In this document: in pieces, positions 44,523 to 53,223 of the stretch
How positions within the stretch are numbered: position 1 is the first letter of the stretch
Layout of the letters: each line of letters begins with the position of its first letter
NCBI GenBank assembly: GCA_947629935.1
Contig: CANRFQ010000002.1
Coordinates: 1 to 64,000, forward strand
Length of the DNA stretch: 64,000 nt
Source: an uncultured Bacilli bacterium
Lineage (GTDB): Bacteria; Bacillota_I; Bacilli_A; RF39; UBA660
Direction: 5' to 3'
Made by a program: the position numbers and the translations under genes
Notes under the pieces: model-generated
Seen by the model: the letters and a program-made list of their open reading frames with translations, nothing else
What the model was told of the DNA's origin: nothing
Database searches by the model: none

Positions 44523-45724
44523 TTTCGTTCCTCATTTCTAATTTCTTCATTGTATTTATTTGCCGCATTTTCATATTTATTATCTTTGCCTTGATAATAT
44601 TTTCGATCTTTAATATTATCAGGTAAGTATTGCTGACTAACATAAGCCTTAGGGTAATTATGCGGATATTTATAAGCAGGATTATGATTTTTTATATGAC
44701 TAGGTACATTCCCTGTATTACCATTATGAATATCATTTAAAGCTTCATCAATTGCTATTATAGCACTGTTACTTTTAGGACTTAAAGCTAACTCAATTAC
44801 TACAGTTGCTAAAGGAATACGGGCTTCTGGTAAACCGACCAGCTCTGCCGCTGAAATCGCCGCCATAACTTTCGGACCCATTGCCGGATTAGCTAAACTG
44901 ATATCTTCATAAGCAATAACACACATTCGTCGATATATACTATCAAGATCGCCGGCTTCTATGAGTCTCGCTAAATAATGAATCGCTGCATCGGGATCAC
45001 TCCCACGAATTGATTTTTGGAAAGCCGATAAAACTTCGTAATGACCATCCGCATTTTGATCGTGATAGAAAATAGGCTTAGCATTAATATCTTTTAAAGT
45101 ATCAACTGTCACTTTATGATCTTTAGAAGAGTAGTAACTTATTTCTAATAAATTCAAAGCACTTCGAAAATCCCCACTAGCCACATTCGCTATGTGATTT
45201 AAAGCTTTATCATCTATTTTAATACCTTCTAAACTACTTAAAGCTTTATTTAATCCTTTTAAAATATCATCTTTGGAAAGTTCATGTAACTCAAATATTT
45301 GTAAACGACTTCTAATAGCAGGATTTATTCGATTATATGGATTTGAGGTAGTAAGACCAATTAAAGTAATTAACCCATTTTCGATATAGGGTAGCAGTAA
45401 ATCTTGTTTATCTTTATTAAGACGGTGGATTTCATCCATGATAACAATCATACCGCCTTCCATTTTGGCTTCTTCAATAACTATATCGAAATCTTGCTTA
45501 TTATTAATGGTTGCATTTAAAAAGCGATAGGGCAAATTAAGCTCATTTACAATTGCATAAGCAATACTAGTTTTCCCGATCCCTGGTTTACCGTATAAAA
45601 TACAAGAAAACATTTTTTTATTATCGACTAAATTTCTTAACACTTTATTTTTACCAACTAGATGTTCTTGACCAATAACGTCATCCAATTTTTGGGGTCT
45701 AAGCATATTTGCTAGAAGTTCCAT
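44519..45724 (-). CDS. rarA: Replication-associated recombination protein RarA (MgsA)
   Basis: AAA+ ATPase related to clamp loaders and RuvB, acting at stalled replication forks. The 401 residues begin LANMLRPQKLDDVIGQEHLVG, with Walker A GKPGIGKT, Walker B IVIMDEIHRLNK and sensor LIGLTTSNPYNRINPAIRSR. The C-terminal MgsA domain has ISAAELVGLPEARIPLATVVIELALSPKSNSA and PSHIKNHNP...YKYPHNYPKAYVSQQYLPD. Bacterial RarA is usually about 420-440 residues. It lies in the same neighbourhood as tcdA, as in Bacilli. Confidence 0.96.
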   Translation of the reverse strand: MELLANMLRPQKLDDVIGQEHLVGKNKVLRNLVDNKKMFSCILYGKPGIGKTSIAYAIVNELNLPYRFLNATINNKQDFDIVIEEAKMEGGMIVIMDEIHRLNKDKQDLLLPYIENGLITLIGLTTSNPYNRINPAIRSRLQIFELHELSKDDILKGLNKALSSLEGIKIDDKALNHIANVASGDFRSALNLLEISYYSSKDHKVTVDTLKDINAKPIFYHDQNADGHYEVLSAFQKSIRGSDPDAAIHYLARLIEAGDLDSIYRRMCVIAYEDISLANPAMGPKVMAAISAAELVGLPEARIPLATVVIELALSPKSNSAIIAIDEALNDIHNGNTGNVPSHIKNHNPAYKYPHNYPKAYVSQQYLPDNIKDRKYYQGKDNKYENAANKYNEEIRNEERK

Positions 45725-45809
45725 ATAACCACCTATCTATATTATAAACTATTATTACTTTAATTAACAGTTTTACTATGCTAAAATGTAAATATAGAAA
45801 GTGATTATA

Positions 45810-46682
45810 ATGATTGATAAATATTTAGATTATTTAAAATATGAAAAAAAACTTAGTACCAATACATTGAAAAGTTATCAAAATGATTTGCAGATTTTTG
45901 CCAATTTTTTTGCTCATCAAAATCTCAAAAAACTAACCCCAAATGATATCCATCAATTTATCTTTCAAGAAAGTAAAAATAAATCAGTTGCCACCGTAGC
46001 TCATAACATAACCGTTATTAATTCTTTTTATACTTTCTTAAAAGATGAAGATGCAAGTCTTATAAATCCCTGTGAAAATATTATTTCTCCCAAAAAAGGG
46101 GTAAAATTACCAAATTTTCTAACTGAAGAAGAAGTTGATTGTCTATTAGATATTCCTTTAAATGATGCTTATTGTTATCGAAATAAGGCCATGTTAGAAC
46201 TTTTATATGCTACCGGTATAAGGGTAAGTGAATTAATTAATTTAAAATTTATTAATCTTGATTTAGAAAATGATTTTATAAGAGTAGTAGGGAAAGGCAA
46301 TAAAGAAAGACTAGTGCCTATTGGTGATGTGGCGAAAAAGTGGTTAATTAAATACATAAATGAATATCGCCAAGAATTATTAAAAAATAAAAATAGCGAT
46401 TATCTTTTTATCAATAATCAAGGAAATGTTATTTCCAGAGTCGGTTTTTTTAAAATTATCAAAAAACTATGTGCCGAAAAAAAAATTAATAAAAATGTCA
46501 GTCCTCATGTTTTAAGACATTCATTTGCCACCCATCTTTTAGCTCATGGAGCCGATTTGCGAGTTATTCAAGAAATGCTTGGTCATAGTGATATTTCTAC
46601 TACCCAAATATACGCCCATTTAGTAAACGAAAAATTAAAAAAAGACTACGAAGAATTTCATCCTCGCAGTCATAAATATTAA
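45810..46682 (+). CDS. xerD: Tyrosine recombinase XerD-like
   Basis: Site-specific recombinase, probably for chromosome dimer resolution at dif. The 290-residue product has an N-terminal SAM-like core-binding domain (about 1-85) and the catalytic domain. R in ATGIRVSELINL, K in GKGNKERLVPI, HVLRHSFATHLLAHGADLRVIQ, and HSDISTTQIYAH give the R-K-H-R-H-Y set. It looks like a house-keeping Xer and not an element integrase, because no mobile genes flank it. GTG 45801 is in the ribosome site; ATG 45810 is the start. It is divergent from rarA. Confidence 0.9.
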   Translation: MIDKYLDYLKYEKKLSTNTLKSYQNDLQIFANFFAHQNLKKLTPNDIHQFIFQESKNKSVATVAHNITVINSFYTFLKDEDASLINPCENIISPKKGVKLPNFLTEEEVDCLLDIPLNDAYCYRNKAMLELLYATGIRVSELINLKFINLDLENDFIRVVGKGNKERLVPIGDVAKKWLIKYINEYRQELLKNKNSDYLFINNQGNVISRVGFFKIIKKLCAEKKINKNVSPHVLRHSFATHLLAHGADLRVIQEMLGHSDISTTQIYAHLVNEKLKKDYEEFHPRSHKY

Positions 46683-46706
46683 AGGAAATTTTAAATCATT
46701 TCCTTT
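46681..46706. terminator. Bidirectional terminator between xerD and the Asn/Ser-rich gene
   Basis: AAAGGAAAT (46681-46689) pairs perfectly with ATTTCCTTT (46698-46706). The plus strand continues with T. The hairpin starts on the xerD TAA. Confidence 0.7.
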
Positions 46707-46707
46707 T

Positions 46708-46860
46708 CTAACGAGCGTTGTTTCTAGCTGAGTTAGAATTTTTTGCGCTGTTGCTATTGCTATTATTTCTAGAGCTATTATTATTTCTAGAACTATTGCA
46801 ATTACTATTATTTTTAGAATTATTATTTCTTGCGCTGTTATTATTTCTTGTATTACTCAT
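46708..46860 (-). CDS. 50-residue Asn/Ser/Arg-rich low-complexity protein
   Basis: The minus strand encodes a complete frame of 50 residues starting MSNTRNNNSARNNNSKNN and ending NSNSARNNAR, then TAG. Almost every residue is Asn, Ser, Arg, Ala or Lys, in short repeats such as RNNNS and ARNN; one Cys occurs. The start has an excellent ribosome site GGGAGGTAGTTTAT, and a bidirectional terminator follows the stop, so it is probably expressed. It is basic, polar and predicted disordered. Similar Asn-rich mini-proteins occur in Clostridia, some called spore-related, but I cannot assign this one. Confidence 0.62.
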   Translation of the reverse strand: MSNTRNNNSARNNNSKNNSNCNSSRNNNSSRNNSNSNSAKNSNSARNNAR

Positions 46861-47025
46861 ATAAACTACCTCCCACTATTATTATGGATTAAAAAAGAAC
46901 GGTTATTCAAAAACTTAATGGTAATACTTCCCATTTTTAATGCTAAAAATTAGCTTCTACTTAAATTGTAATTGTTTCTCATTGATTTTTATGTTAGTAT
47001 ATACCACAAAAAGGGTAGGTTTAAT

Positions 47026-48129
47026 ATGACTAAGCAAGATGAACAAATAGAATTGTTTTCGGATCGAAATTTACAAAGTTGGGATAAAAATATTTTAAAA
47101 ATACCTAAAGAAAGACATGTTTATGCTTTGATAAGAACATTAAAATTAGTCTATTCTTTACCATTTAAAAATGCTTTATTAGTTATTGGTGAAGTTAATA
47201 ATATTTTTGAAGTAATAATCATCTTTAATGAAGATGATATTTTAAAAGTAGCCGACTATAAACGTAACTTAATTATGCCTAAAAATGATTATTACAAGTT
47301 GTATCATTTTCATGAATTAAACGTTTTAAATAAATTCGAAATATATGCTTTAGCCAATTTTATTAAAGATACTGATAGTGCTAAATATATGTATGATTAT
47401 CTCATTTTTAGTAAGGAGATATTACAAGAATTAAGTAAGAAAAATTATTATGAATATTTAAGTCAAAAATATGATGAAAATGGTCTTAATTTGCGTAACT
47501 ATACATGGGTAGGGGATAATTGCGATCATATATTTTTTCTTACAAATGATTGTTATCATAAAAGATATAAGAAAATAACCGAAGAATTAAGCACGTTTAC
47601 TCTAAATCCCGTCCAAAAAACAAAACATATAAAAGCCTTTAATAATAGAACAACTTATTTATTTTCTCAACCCAATTTTGGAAGATTTGAATTTTATTTA
47701 ATATCGGATATGTTTAAAGAGGACACAATCAAGCAAGAATTATTATCCGATAAACGTTATCATCATTGTCACCATAATGCTCATGATTTTGCTAAGCTAT
47801 ATGCAGAAAATACTCATAATGAAGTCTACATTGTGGGTGGTCAGCTTAGAGCAAATGAAATTGATTATTATTACCATTCGTGGGTAGAAGTAAAATCAAC
47901 CAAAAATAATTTAGTAATGGATTGGAATGAAAATCTCATAATACCCAAGGAAGTATATTATCAACTTTTTGAAGCGCGAGCTATTAGTAAAACTAATGTT
48001 AATGAGATGGAAGAAATTATTAACCTTACTAATAAAGCAGGTCTGAATTTTAATCAAATGGACTTAAATTATTTTGGTCAAGAGATAAAAAAAGATTTAT
48101 TAAAACATAATACTTTAATCAAAAAATAA
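47026..48129 (+). CDS. Transglutaminase-like (cysteine-protease-fold) protein
   Basis: 367 residues from ATG 47026, which follows AAAGGGTAGGTTTAAT; the frame from 46972 lacks a site. The C-terminal part holds a possible catalytic triad: C248 in YHHCHHNAHDFAKLYA, H284 in YYYHSWVEVK, and D299 in LVMDWNENL. The order and spacing Cys, His (in HSWVE), Asp (in D.N) is that of the transglutaminase/protease fold. The first 240 residues are unknown, cytoplasmic-looking, rich in Lys, Tyr and Asn. No signal peptide. Its role is unknown; possible peptide or isopeptide hydrolysis is inference. Confidence 0.62.
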   Translation: MTKQDEQIELFSDRNLQSWDKNILKIPKERHVYALIRTLKLVYSLPFKNALLVIGEVNNIFEVIIIFNEDDILKVADYKRNLIMPKNDYYKLYHFHELNVLNKFEIYALANFIKDTDSAKYMYDYLIFSKEILQELSKKNYYEYLSQKYDENGLNLRNYTWVGDNCDHIFFLTNDCYHKRYKKITEELSTFTLNPVQKTKHIKAFNNRTTYLFSQPNFGRFEFYLISDMFKEDTIKQELLSDKRYHHCHHNAHDFAKLYAENTHNEVYIVGGQLRANEIDYYYHSWVEVKSTKNNLVMDWNENLIIPKEVYYQLFEARAISKTNVNEMEEIINLTNKAGLNFNQMDLNYFGQEIKKDLLKHNTLIKK

Positions 48130-48141
48130 AAAATGCAACCA

Positions 48142-48192
48142 ATTTTCTACAAAAAACAACCTAAAGATGGTGTTGTGCTACCAGTAGAAAAT
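48142..48192. promoter_or_regulatory. Nested inverted repeat upstream of the XRE membrane regulator
   Basis: ATTTTCTAC (48142-48150) and GTAGAAAAT (48184-48192) are perfect inverted copies. Inside them, ACAAC (48156-48160) is mirrored by GTTGT (48172-48176). It fills most of the gap before the regulator gene, so an autoregulatory operator or an RNA hairpin is likely. Confidence 0.5.
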
Positions 48193-48221
48193 TATAAAAT
48201 AGAAATGGAAAGGAGGAAATA

Positions 48222-49601
48222 ATGAATAATAAATTTGCTGAAAATTTAAAAAAGGTAAGAAAAGAAAATCATTTATCTCAAGAACAACTTGCTGATGAGC
48301 TCGGTGTTTCTAGACAAGCTATTTCTAAATGGGAATCTTCCCTGGCTTATCCGGAAATGGACAAAATAATTGCTTTATGCGATAAATTTGACTTAAATAT
48401 TGATGATTTATTACATAAAGACATTCGCGAAGTAAAAGGGGAGGAAGAAAGAAAAAAGACATTAAATAAAACAATAGATGATTTTTTAAATTTTATTACG
48501 GATACTATAAATTTATTTAGTAATATGAGTTTTAAAAGCAAAATTAAATGTTTAGTAGAGCAAGGGATTATTATAGCAATTTTATTTATAATAGCTAATA
48601 TAATAATTTATTTAGGAAATTCTTTAATATCTAATTTTTGGGGATTTTTACCTACAAGCTTCAGATACTTAATCAATAACTTTTTAGAAACAATTTTAAT
48701 TATATTCTGTATAATTTCGGCAATTATTATTTTAGCTCATGTTTTTAAAACTCGCTATTTAGATTATTACAATAAATTAAAAAAAAATCTAAAAAATAAT
48801 GAAGAAATTGAAAAAATTGAAAATAATACTAAACCAAATAAAACTTTATTTAAGGAAAAAGAAAATCAAATAATCATTAGAGATCCAAAACATAGTGAAT
48901 ACAATTTTATTAATAGTTTACTTAAATTTATAATAGGTATAATTAAATTTTTGGCATTGTGGTTAGCTTTATTTATCTGTTTTATCTTAGTATTATTATT
49001 TATTGGTTTCATTGTATCATTTTTAGTTTATAAAACTGGTTTATTTTTTATCGGCTTTCTACTTGCCATTGCTTCATTAATTACCATAACAACTATCTTT
49101 TTATTAATTATTTTAAACTTTATATTTAATCGAAAAAGTGCCAAAAAGAAAATGATATGGACTTTTATCATAGCTTTGGCTACATTAGGATGTGCTATTG
49201 GTTTAATAATAATTGGTAGTTTAAAATTTGAAGTTTTAGAAAATAATACATCTATACTAAAAACGGAAGAAGTAGAGTTGGATATGCAGGACTATACTTT
49301 TATTGATACTTTTGGAAAAGATATTAATTATGTAGAGGCTGATAATGAAAACATTAAATTAGAGGCCAAATTAAACAAATATTGCGATTTAAAATACCAA
49401 ATTCAAAACAATCCACATGGAATTTTGATATGGTCAGACTGCACTAAACCTATGAAAATAATCAAACAATTTATTAATAATTTAAATAATAAAAAAATTA
49501 TTTCTTTAAATAACGATATTCAAGACATTACTATTTATACTTCTAAAGAAAATATAGCCAAGATAAAAAATAATGAAGAAAATTATTTTAATAAATATTA
49601 A
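48222..49601 (+). CDS. XRE-family regulator fused to a multi-pass membrane domain
   Basis: The 459-residue protein starts with a full Cro/C1-type helix-turn-helix (residues 5-60, LKKVRKENHLSQEQLADELGVSRQAISKWES). A linker and at least five membrane segments (about 108-130, 150-172, 235-305 and 315-340) follow. The end is a beta-rich tail outside the membrane (345-459). This fits one-component membrane sensors that bind DNA in the cytoplasm and sense something at the envelope. The strong site GGAAAGGAGGAAATA precedes it. The nested inverted repeat just upstream suggests it controls itself. Confidence 0.8.
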   Translation: MNNKFAENLKKVRKENHLSQEQLADELGVSRQAISKWESSLAYPEMDKIIALCDKFDLNIDDLLHKDIREVKGEEERKKTLNKTIDDFLNFITDTINLFSNMSFKSKIKCLVEQGIIIAILFIIANIIIYLGNSLISNFWGFLPTSFRYLINNFLETILIIFCIISAIIILAHVFKTRYLDYYNKLKKNLKNNEEIEKIENNTKPNKTLFKEKENQIIIRDPKHSEYNFINSLLKFIIGIIKFLALWLALFICFILVLLFIGFIVSFLVYKTGLFFIGFLLAIASLITITTIFLLIILNFIFNRKSAKKKMIWTFIIALATLGCAIGLIIIGSLKFEVLENNTSILKTEEVELDMQDYTFIDTFGKDINYVEADNENIKLEAKLNKYCDLKYQIQNNPHGILIWSDCTKPMKIIKQFINNLNNKKIISLNNDIQDITIYTSKENIAKIKNNEENYFNKY

Positions 49602-49627
49602 ATAATAACTTCAAATACTCATCTTTA

Positions 49628-49656
49628 TTGACGCCAATAAGCAAATTAGCTATAAT
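49628..49656 (+). promoter_or_regulatory. Strong promoter of the 60-residue membrane protein gene
   Basis: TTGACG (49628-49633), 17-bp spacer, TATAAT (49651-49656). Just downstream is the perfect short palindrome AGTAATTTAATTACT (49667-49681) in the 5' leader, possibly an operator. Confidence 0.75.
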
Positions 49657-49707
49657 GTAACTGTCAAGTAATTTAATTACTGATAAGTGTAATAGAAGGA
49701 GTATAGC

Positions 49708-49890
49708 ATGAAAAAATTTAATGATTTTTGTGAAAAATATGAACCTGCATTATGGCAATTAGTAGCTTCATTATGGTTTTTTGTTGAATACTTTTGTCAT
49801 AGAGATGTAGATTCTCTTTTTGGAGCTGGAGTTTTTTGGGCCGCATGGGGTATAATTGATATCATAAGAATAAAAATGAAAAAAAAGTAG
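49708..49890 (+). CDS. Small membrane protein, 60 residues
   Basis: The protein begins MKKFNDFCEKYEPALWQLV and is rich in Trp and Phe. Two hydrophobic stretches (about 13-30 and 38-54) are separated by CHRDVDSLFGAG, and the end is basic. The features fit a small two-helix membrane protein. It is surely a gene: it has a near-consensus promoter and an AGAAGGAGTATAGC site. I do not recognise a family. It lies between a membrane regulator and a metal transporter. Confidence 0.72.
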   Translation: MKKFNDFCEKYEPALWQLVASLWFFVEYFCHRDVDSLFGAGVFWAAWGIIDIIRIKMKKK

Positions 49891-49987
49891 AAACAAAATC
49901 AAATTAGTAATATTTGGAATTTAAAACTAATATTTTTAATAAAATGTTAGTTTTTTTCATATGAATTAGAAAAGGGGAGAGGAGTTT

Positions 49988-50737
49988 ATGAAAATATTAA
50001 TACCTCTACTAATTTCATCTATTGCAGGTCTATCTACCGTTTTAGGTGCTTTAGTTATATTTTTTAAAATAAAAAAACAAAATATTAGTAAATTTATAAC
50101 ATTTTGTTTATCTTTTTCATTAAGCGTAATGATATGTATTTCTATCACTGATTTAATCCCTAATTCTACATTAATTTTATATTCTAGGTATAATTTGTTT
50201 AAATGTATTATAATTTGTCTTATATCCTTTTTAATTGGCGTTATTTCCATAAATCTAATTAACAAAAAAATTAAAAAATATAATAATTCTAACAATTTAT
50301 ATAAAGTTGGTATTTTAAGCATGTTGGCTTTAATGCTTCATAATTTACCAGAAGGAGTTGCCACTTTTATGAGTGCTTATAAAGATGTTAGTTTAGGAAT
50401 ATCTTTAGGCATAGCTATAATGCTTCATAATATTCCGGAAGGTATATCTATTGCAGTACCGATTTATTATGCTACAGGCAGTTATTGGCAAGCTATTAAA
50501 AAAACTTTAATATCTGGTTTGGCAGAACCTCTAGGAGCAGTATTAGCTTATATATTCTTATCCAAATTTATAACTAATAGTTTAATTAGTATTATATTAA
50601 TTTTTGTAGCAGGTATAATGATAACATTATCAATTAATGAACTATTACCCGAAGCTTTAAAATATAAAAAGGATAGGTATATTGTATGGGGTTTGTTGGG
50701 TGGTATTATTATTGTCTTACTTACACATATTGTTTAA
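49988..50737 (+). CDS. ZIP-family divalent metal transporter
   Basis: The 249-residue product has eight predicted membrane segments. The fourth and fifth carry the metal-site motifs HNLPEGVATF and HNIPEGISIA, as in ZupT-type ZIP proteins that import zinc, iron or manganese. EPLGAV near residue 180 is a third conserved site. The usual His-rich loop is short here and contains mainly Lys and Asn. ATG follows GGGGAGAGGAGTTT. The exact metal cannot be told; no Fur/Zur box was recognised. Confidence 0.88.
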   Translation: MKILIPLLISSIAGLSTVLGALVIFFKIKKQNISKFITFCLSFSLSVMICISITDLIPNSTLILYSRYNLFKCIIICLISFLIGVISINLINKKIKKYNNSNNLYKVGILSMLALMLHNLPEGVATFMSAYKDVSLGISLGIAIMLHNIPEGISIAVPIYYATGSYWQAIKKTLISGLAEPLGAVLAYIFLSKFITNSLISIILIFVAGIMITLSINELLPEALKYKKDRYIVWGLLGGIIIVLLTHIV

Positions 50738-50823
50738 ACTTTAATTAGTTTTGATACCGGTTAACATAATATATATTATAGGAAGTTATATATTTTAAAA
50801 AAATTTAATAATATAAGCTATTA

Positions 50824-51609
50824 TTAAACCTTTCTCGATTGAATTTCTGCTATCTTTTCGAATACTTCGGCAGCATTTGATTCGTTTATTTCAGAATAAT
50901 TTAATTCTTTTAATGCTTGGACTTTTATCGTATTTAGTTGCTGTGTTCTACTTAATGTTTCTTCTTTTTTATGTTCTATTTCTTGAACAAACCTCTTATG
51001 AGTCTCCATTATTCTACTACGAGAGGCTCCCCCATTATTATATAGGGTTAGGGCAGAGTACAAAATTCCTTCAAATATAAATTGTTTATCTTCATTAAAT
51101 TTGTAATCTTCGGGATCTGTAAATCCGGTAGTTTTAGACATATAGCCGAAAATATATTTAATTTCAGGAACATTATCAATTGATTGAAGCATATGATATA
51201 AATACAAAATAGCATAATAATTTTGTTCATGCTCCCCTTCATCTTCACTATCAGTTAATTTTTCTTTAAGTAGGTAGGCAATGTCTGACAAAAGAGTTTG
51301 CTCTTCTTTCTTTAATCCTTTTAAATCAAAGAAAGCATCAAATTCTCCCCCACTTTTTAAACCTTTATTTAAACGCCCTTCAACCGTCATTAAATAATCG
51401 GTATTAACTTTTATATTAGCAATAGTATCTTCATCACCATCTTCGATATCTAATAATTTAAATAATAATAATTTTTTTTCTTTTGGCCATTTATTTATAC
51501 TATCTAATTCTAGATAATTATAAACCATTTGACGAGAGACTCCCAAATATTTAGCCAATCTTACTTTAGAAATACCTAACTCTTGTAACAAATCTTTTAA
51601 TGAATTCAT
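50824..51609 (-). CDS. HTH-type regulator with helical C-terminal domain
   Basis: The 261-residue product begins with a helix-turn-helix (LLQELGISKVRLAKYLGVSRQMVYNYLEL, residues 7-35) of XRE type. The rest is mainly helical and acidic, with no membrane segment and no ligand domain I recognise. It has a near-perfect promoter with a small inverted repeat inside the spacer, so self-control is likely. It reads away from the terminator that ends the next operon on the same strand, so it is a separate unit. ATG follows GAAGGGAAGTTTAATAAA. Confidence 0.75.
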   Translation of the reverse strand: MNSLKDLLQELGISKVRLAKYLGVSRQMVYNYLELDSINKWPKEKKLLLFKLLDIEDGDEDTIANIKVNTDYLMTVEGRLNKGLKSGGEFDAFFDLKGLKKEEQTLLSDIAYLLKEKLTDSEDEGEHEQNYYAILYLYHMLQSIDNVPEIKYIFGYMSKTTGFTDPEDYKFNEDKQFIFEGILYSALTLYNNGGASRSRIMETHKRFVQEIEHKKEETLSRTQQLNTIKVQALKELNYSEINESNAAEVFEKIAEIQSRKV

Positions 51610-51651
51610 TTTATTAAACTTCCCTTCTCTATTATATATATTTACAATTTA

Positions 51652-51679
51652 ATTATATCACTTAACAAAAAAGTGTCAA
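51652..51679 (-). promoter_or_regulatory. Promoter of the HTH regulator with an inverted repeat in the spacer
   Basis: On the minus strand, TTGACA (51674-51679) and TATAAT (51652-51657) with a 16-bp spacer. The spacer contains CACTT/AAGTG mirrored arms (51659-51663 and 51671-51675), a good place for a repressor. Confidence 0.7.
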
Positions 51680-51691
51680 TTAAAAAGTAAA

Positions 51692-51719
51692 AAACATAGC
51701 CTTAATTAGTACTATGTTT
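51692..51719 (-). terminator. Intrinsic terminator enclosing the stop of the preceding minus-strand gene
   Basis: Minus strand: AAACATAG and CTATGTTT pair perfectly (51692-51699 with 51712-51719), followed by T residues. The TAA stop (51702-51704) is in the loop. Confidence 0.78.
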
Positions 51720-52226
51720 AAAATAATTAGGTGTTTTTAAGCGCTGATATTCGTTTTTTTGTTGATTTACGGCAACATTATGTTCTTCTATCAGTTTTAA
51801 AACTTCATCTTTTAAATCTGGATTAACTTTAAAAATTTCCCCATTATTAAAATCAATTTCAATTTTTGGTCTAGTATTAACACTATTTTCCGCCGCTTTT
51901 ACAGAAGTCAGTTTATATATATTTGGCTCTAAGGTAGTCATTTCTTCTTTTGGATAAAAAACATCAATTAAATAAGCCAATGTACTTGCAACTAAAGCAT
52001 TAAAGGCTTCGGCATGATTTATGTTAGACTCTGCACCATAATGCAATATTTTAAAATCTTCACTTTGAATTTTGTAAGATATTTTGTAATTATTATCGTC
52101 AACATCAATATCTAAAACAAAAGTTTCTCCATTATCAGCATTAATTCTGCATGCTAATCCTTGCGAAAGGGAATACTTTAGAGCTTTTTGCCACAAATTA
52201 CAATCAATTTTTTCTCTGATTTTCAT
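51702..52226 (-). CDS. Hypothetical protein, last gene of the mnmA-linked unknown cluster
   Basis: The 174-residue product is beta-rich in its first half (FVLDIDVDDNNYKISYKIQSEDFKIL) and helical later (LVASTLAYLIDVFYP and LKDEVLKLIEEHNVAVNQQ). No signal peptide, membrane part or known motif is seen. ATG 52226 lies 15 bp after the stop of the gene before it, with GAAGGAAAGTTTTAT as site, so it is in one operon with the two paralogues upstream. Function unknown. Confidence 0.68.
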   Translation of the reverse strand: MKIREKIDCNLWQKALKYSLSQGLACRINADNGETFVLDIDVDDNNYKISYKIQSEDFKILHYGAESNINHAEAFNALVASTLAYLIDVFYPKEEMTTLEPNIYKLTSVKAAENSVNTRPKIEIDFNNGEIFKVNPDLKDEVLKLIEEHNVAVNQQKNEYQRLKTPNYFKHSTN

Positions 52227-52240
52227 ATAAAACTTTCCTT

Positions 52241-53161
52241 CTATCTCTTTCTTAATTCTTTAATTAAAGAATTATAAGTCTCACTTATTTGATGATTCTT
52301 ATATTGATAATATAAACTCATATTATATGCTAAATTATTTAAAAAATTAACTTGGGCATTTTCTGAAAGACTATCTATATGCTTTCGTATTTTTTCGCCA
52401 ATACATGGAATTGCAGCTTTAATTGTTTCTTCAGTATTTCTTAGATATTCATAAATATCATCGACATAATAACTTTTTAAGATATCAATTCTATTTTGCA
52501 ATTCTTGCGATTGAACTATTTTTTCTTTATCATTAAAATTAAAATTTAGATCGCTAACATAAACAGTTTGTCCTAAAATAAACATCATATTCTGCATTTT
52601 ACGTTCGGTCGCAGCTAAAGACAAATTAGGTACCTCATTATAAAATTTATTATACATTAGAATAAGCTCTCTATAAAAGTTTTCATTTAATGGTATATAT
52701 TGAATTTCTTGCATTTCTAAAAAGTCATTTAAAATTGATTTAATTTCTTTATTGACTTGTTCAGAATTATTTTGATAGTATTCTTTATTAAATTTAGTAT
52801 TTATATTTTGATTATCATTTATATTGTAATTATCATATTCTACACTTATGACTTCTTGATTGTCATCAATAATTTTTTGCTTAAAACTTACTAATTTATT
52901 ATGATTAAACGATATGCTTTTTTTAATATTGTTAGAATTTAATTTTATTACTACGAATTCTAAATCATCTTTAAAGATTGATTTAATCCATAAAACAATG
53001 TCTGATAAATTAAATGAAGAATTAATGTTACTTAGAAGATTATCAAAATATTTTAATCTATTTTCTCTTTCGTCTTTTTGATTCTTTTCATAAAATGATA
53101 AGCTTATTATTACTTCTTCTTGATTATCTTTTGTTTTATAATATTTAGGAATAGTTAACAT
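52241..53161 (-). CDS. Hypothetical protein, tandem paralogue B
   Basis: 306 residues from ATG 53161 (AAAGAGGGTTTTAAA in front). It is clearly related to the neighbour at 53224. Both have ENRL.YFDNLLSN.NSS.NL..I.LWIKSIF.D, then EIQYIPL, a SL..TE.KMQNMM stretch, SQELQN.I.ILKSYYV.DI.EYLRN.E, and IGE/KIRKHID at the end. It is soluble and mixed alpha/beta. I recognise no family. The duplication and operon with a third unknown gene suggest a joint job. Confidence 0.68.
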   Translation of the reverse strand: MLTIPKYYKTKDNQEEVIISLSFYEKNQKDERENRLKYFDNLLSNINSSFNLSDIVLWIKSIFKDDLEFVVIKLNSNNIKKSISFNHNKLVSFKQKIIDDNQEVISVEYDNYNINDNQNINTKFNKEYYQNNSEQVNKEIKSILNDFLEMQEIQYIPLNENFYRELILMYNKFYNEVPNLSLAATERKMQNMMFILGQTVYVSDLNFNFNDKEKIVQSQELQNRIDILKSYYVDDIYEYLRNTEETIKAAIPCIGEKIRKHIDSLSENAQVNFLNNLAYNMSLYYQYKNHQISETYNSLIKELRKR

Positions 53162-53223
53162 TTTAAAACCCTCTTTCAACAAATATTTTACTTCAAAATA
53201 ATTGATATTTCAATAATCTAATT

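Noticed and set aside
45810-46682. Integrase of a mobile element
   Set aside because: Length, motifs and neighbours fit a chromosomal Xer recombinase; no attachment repeats or cargo were seen.
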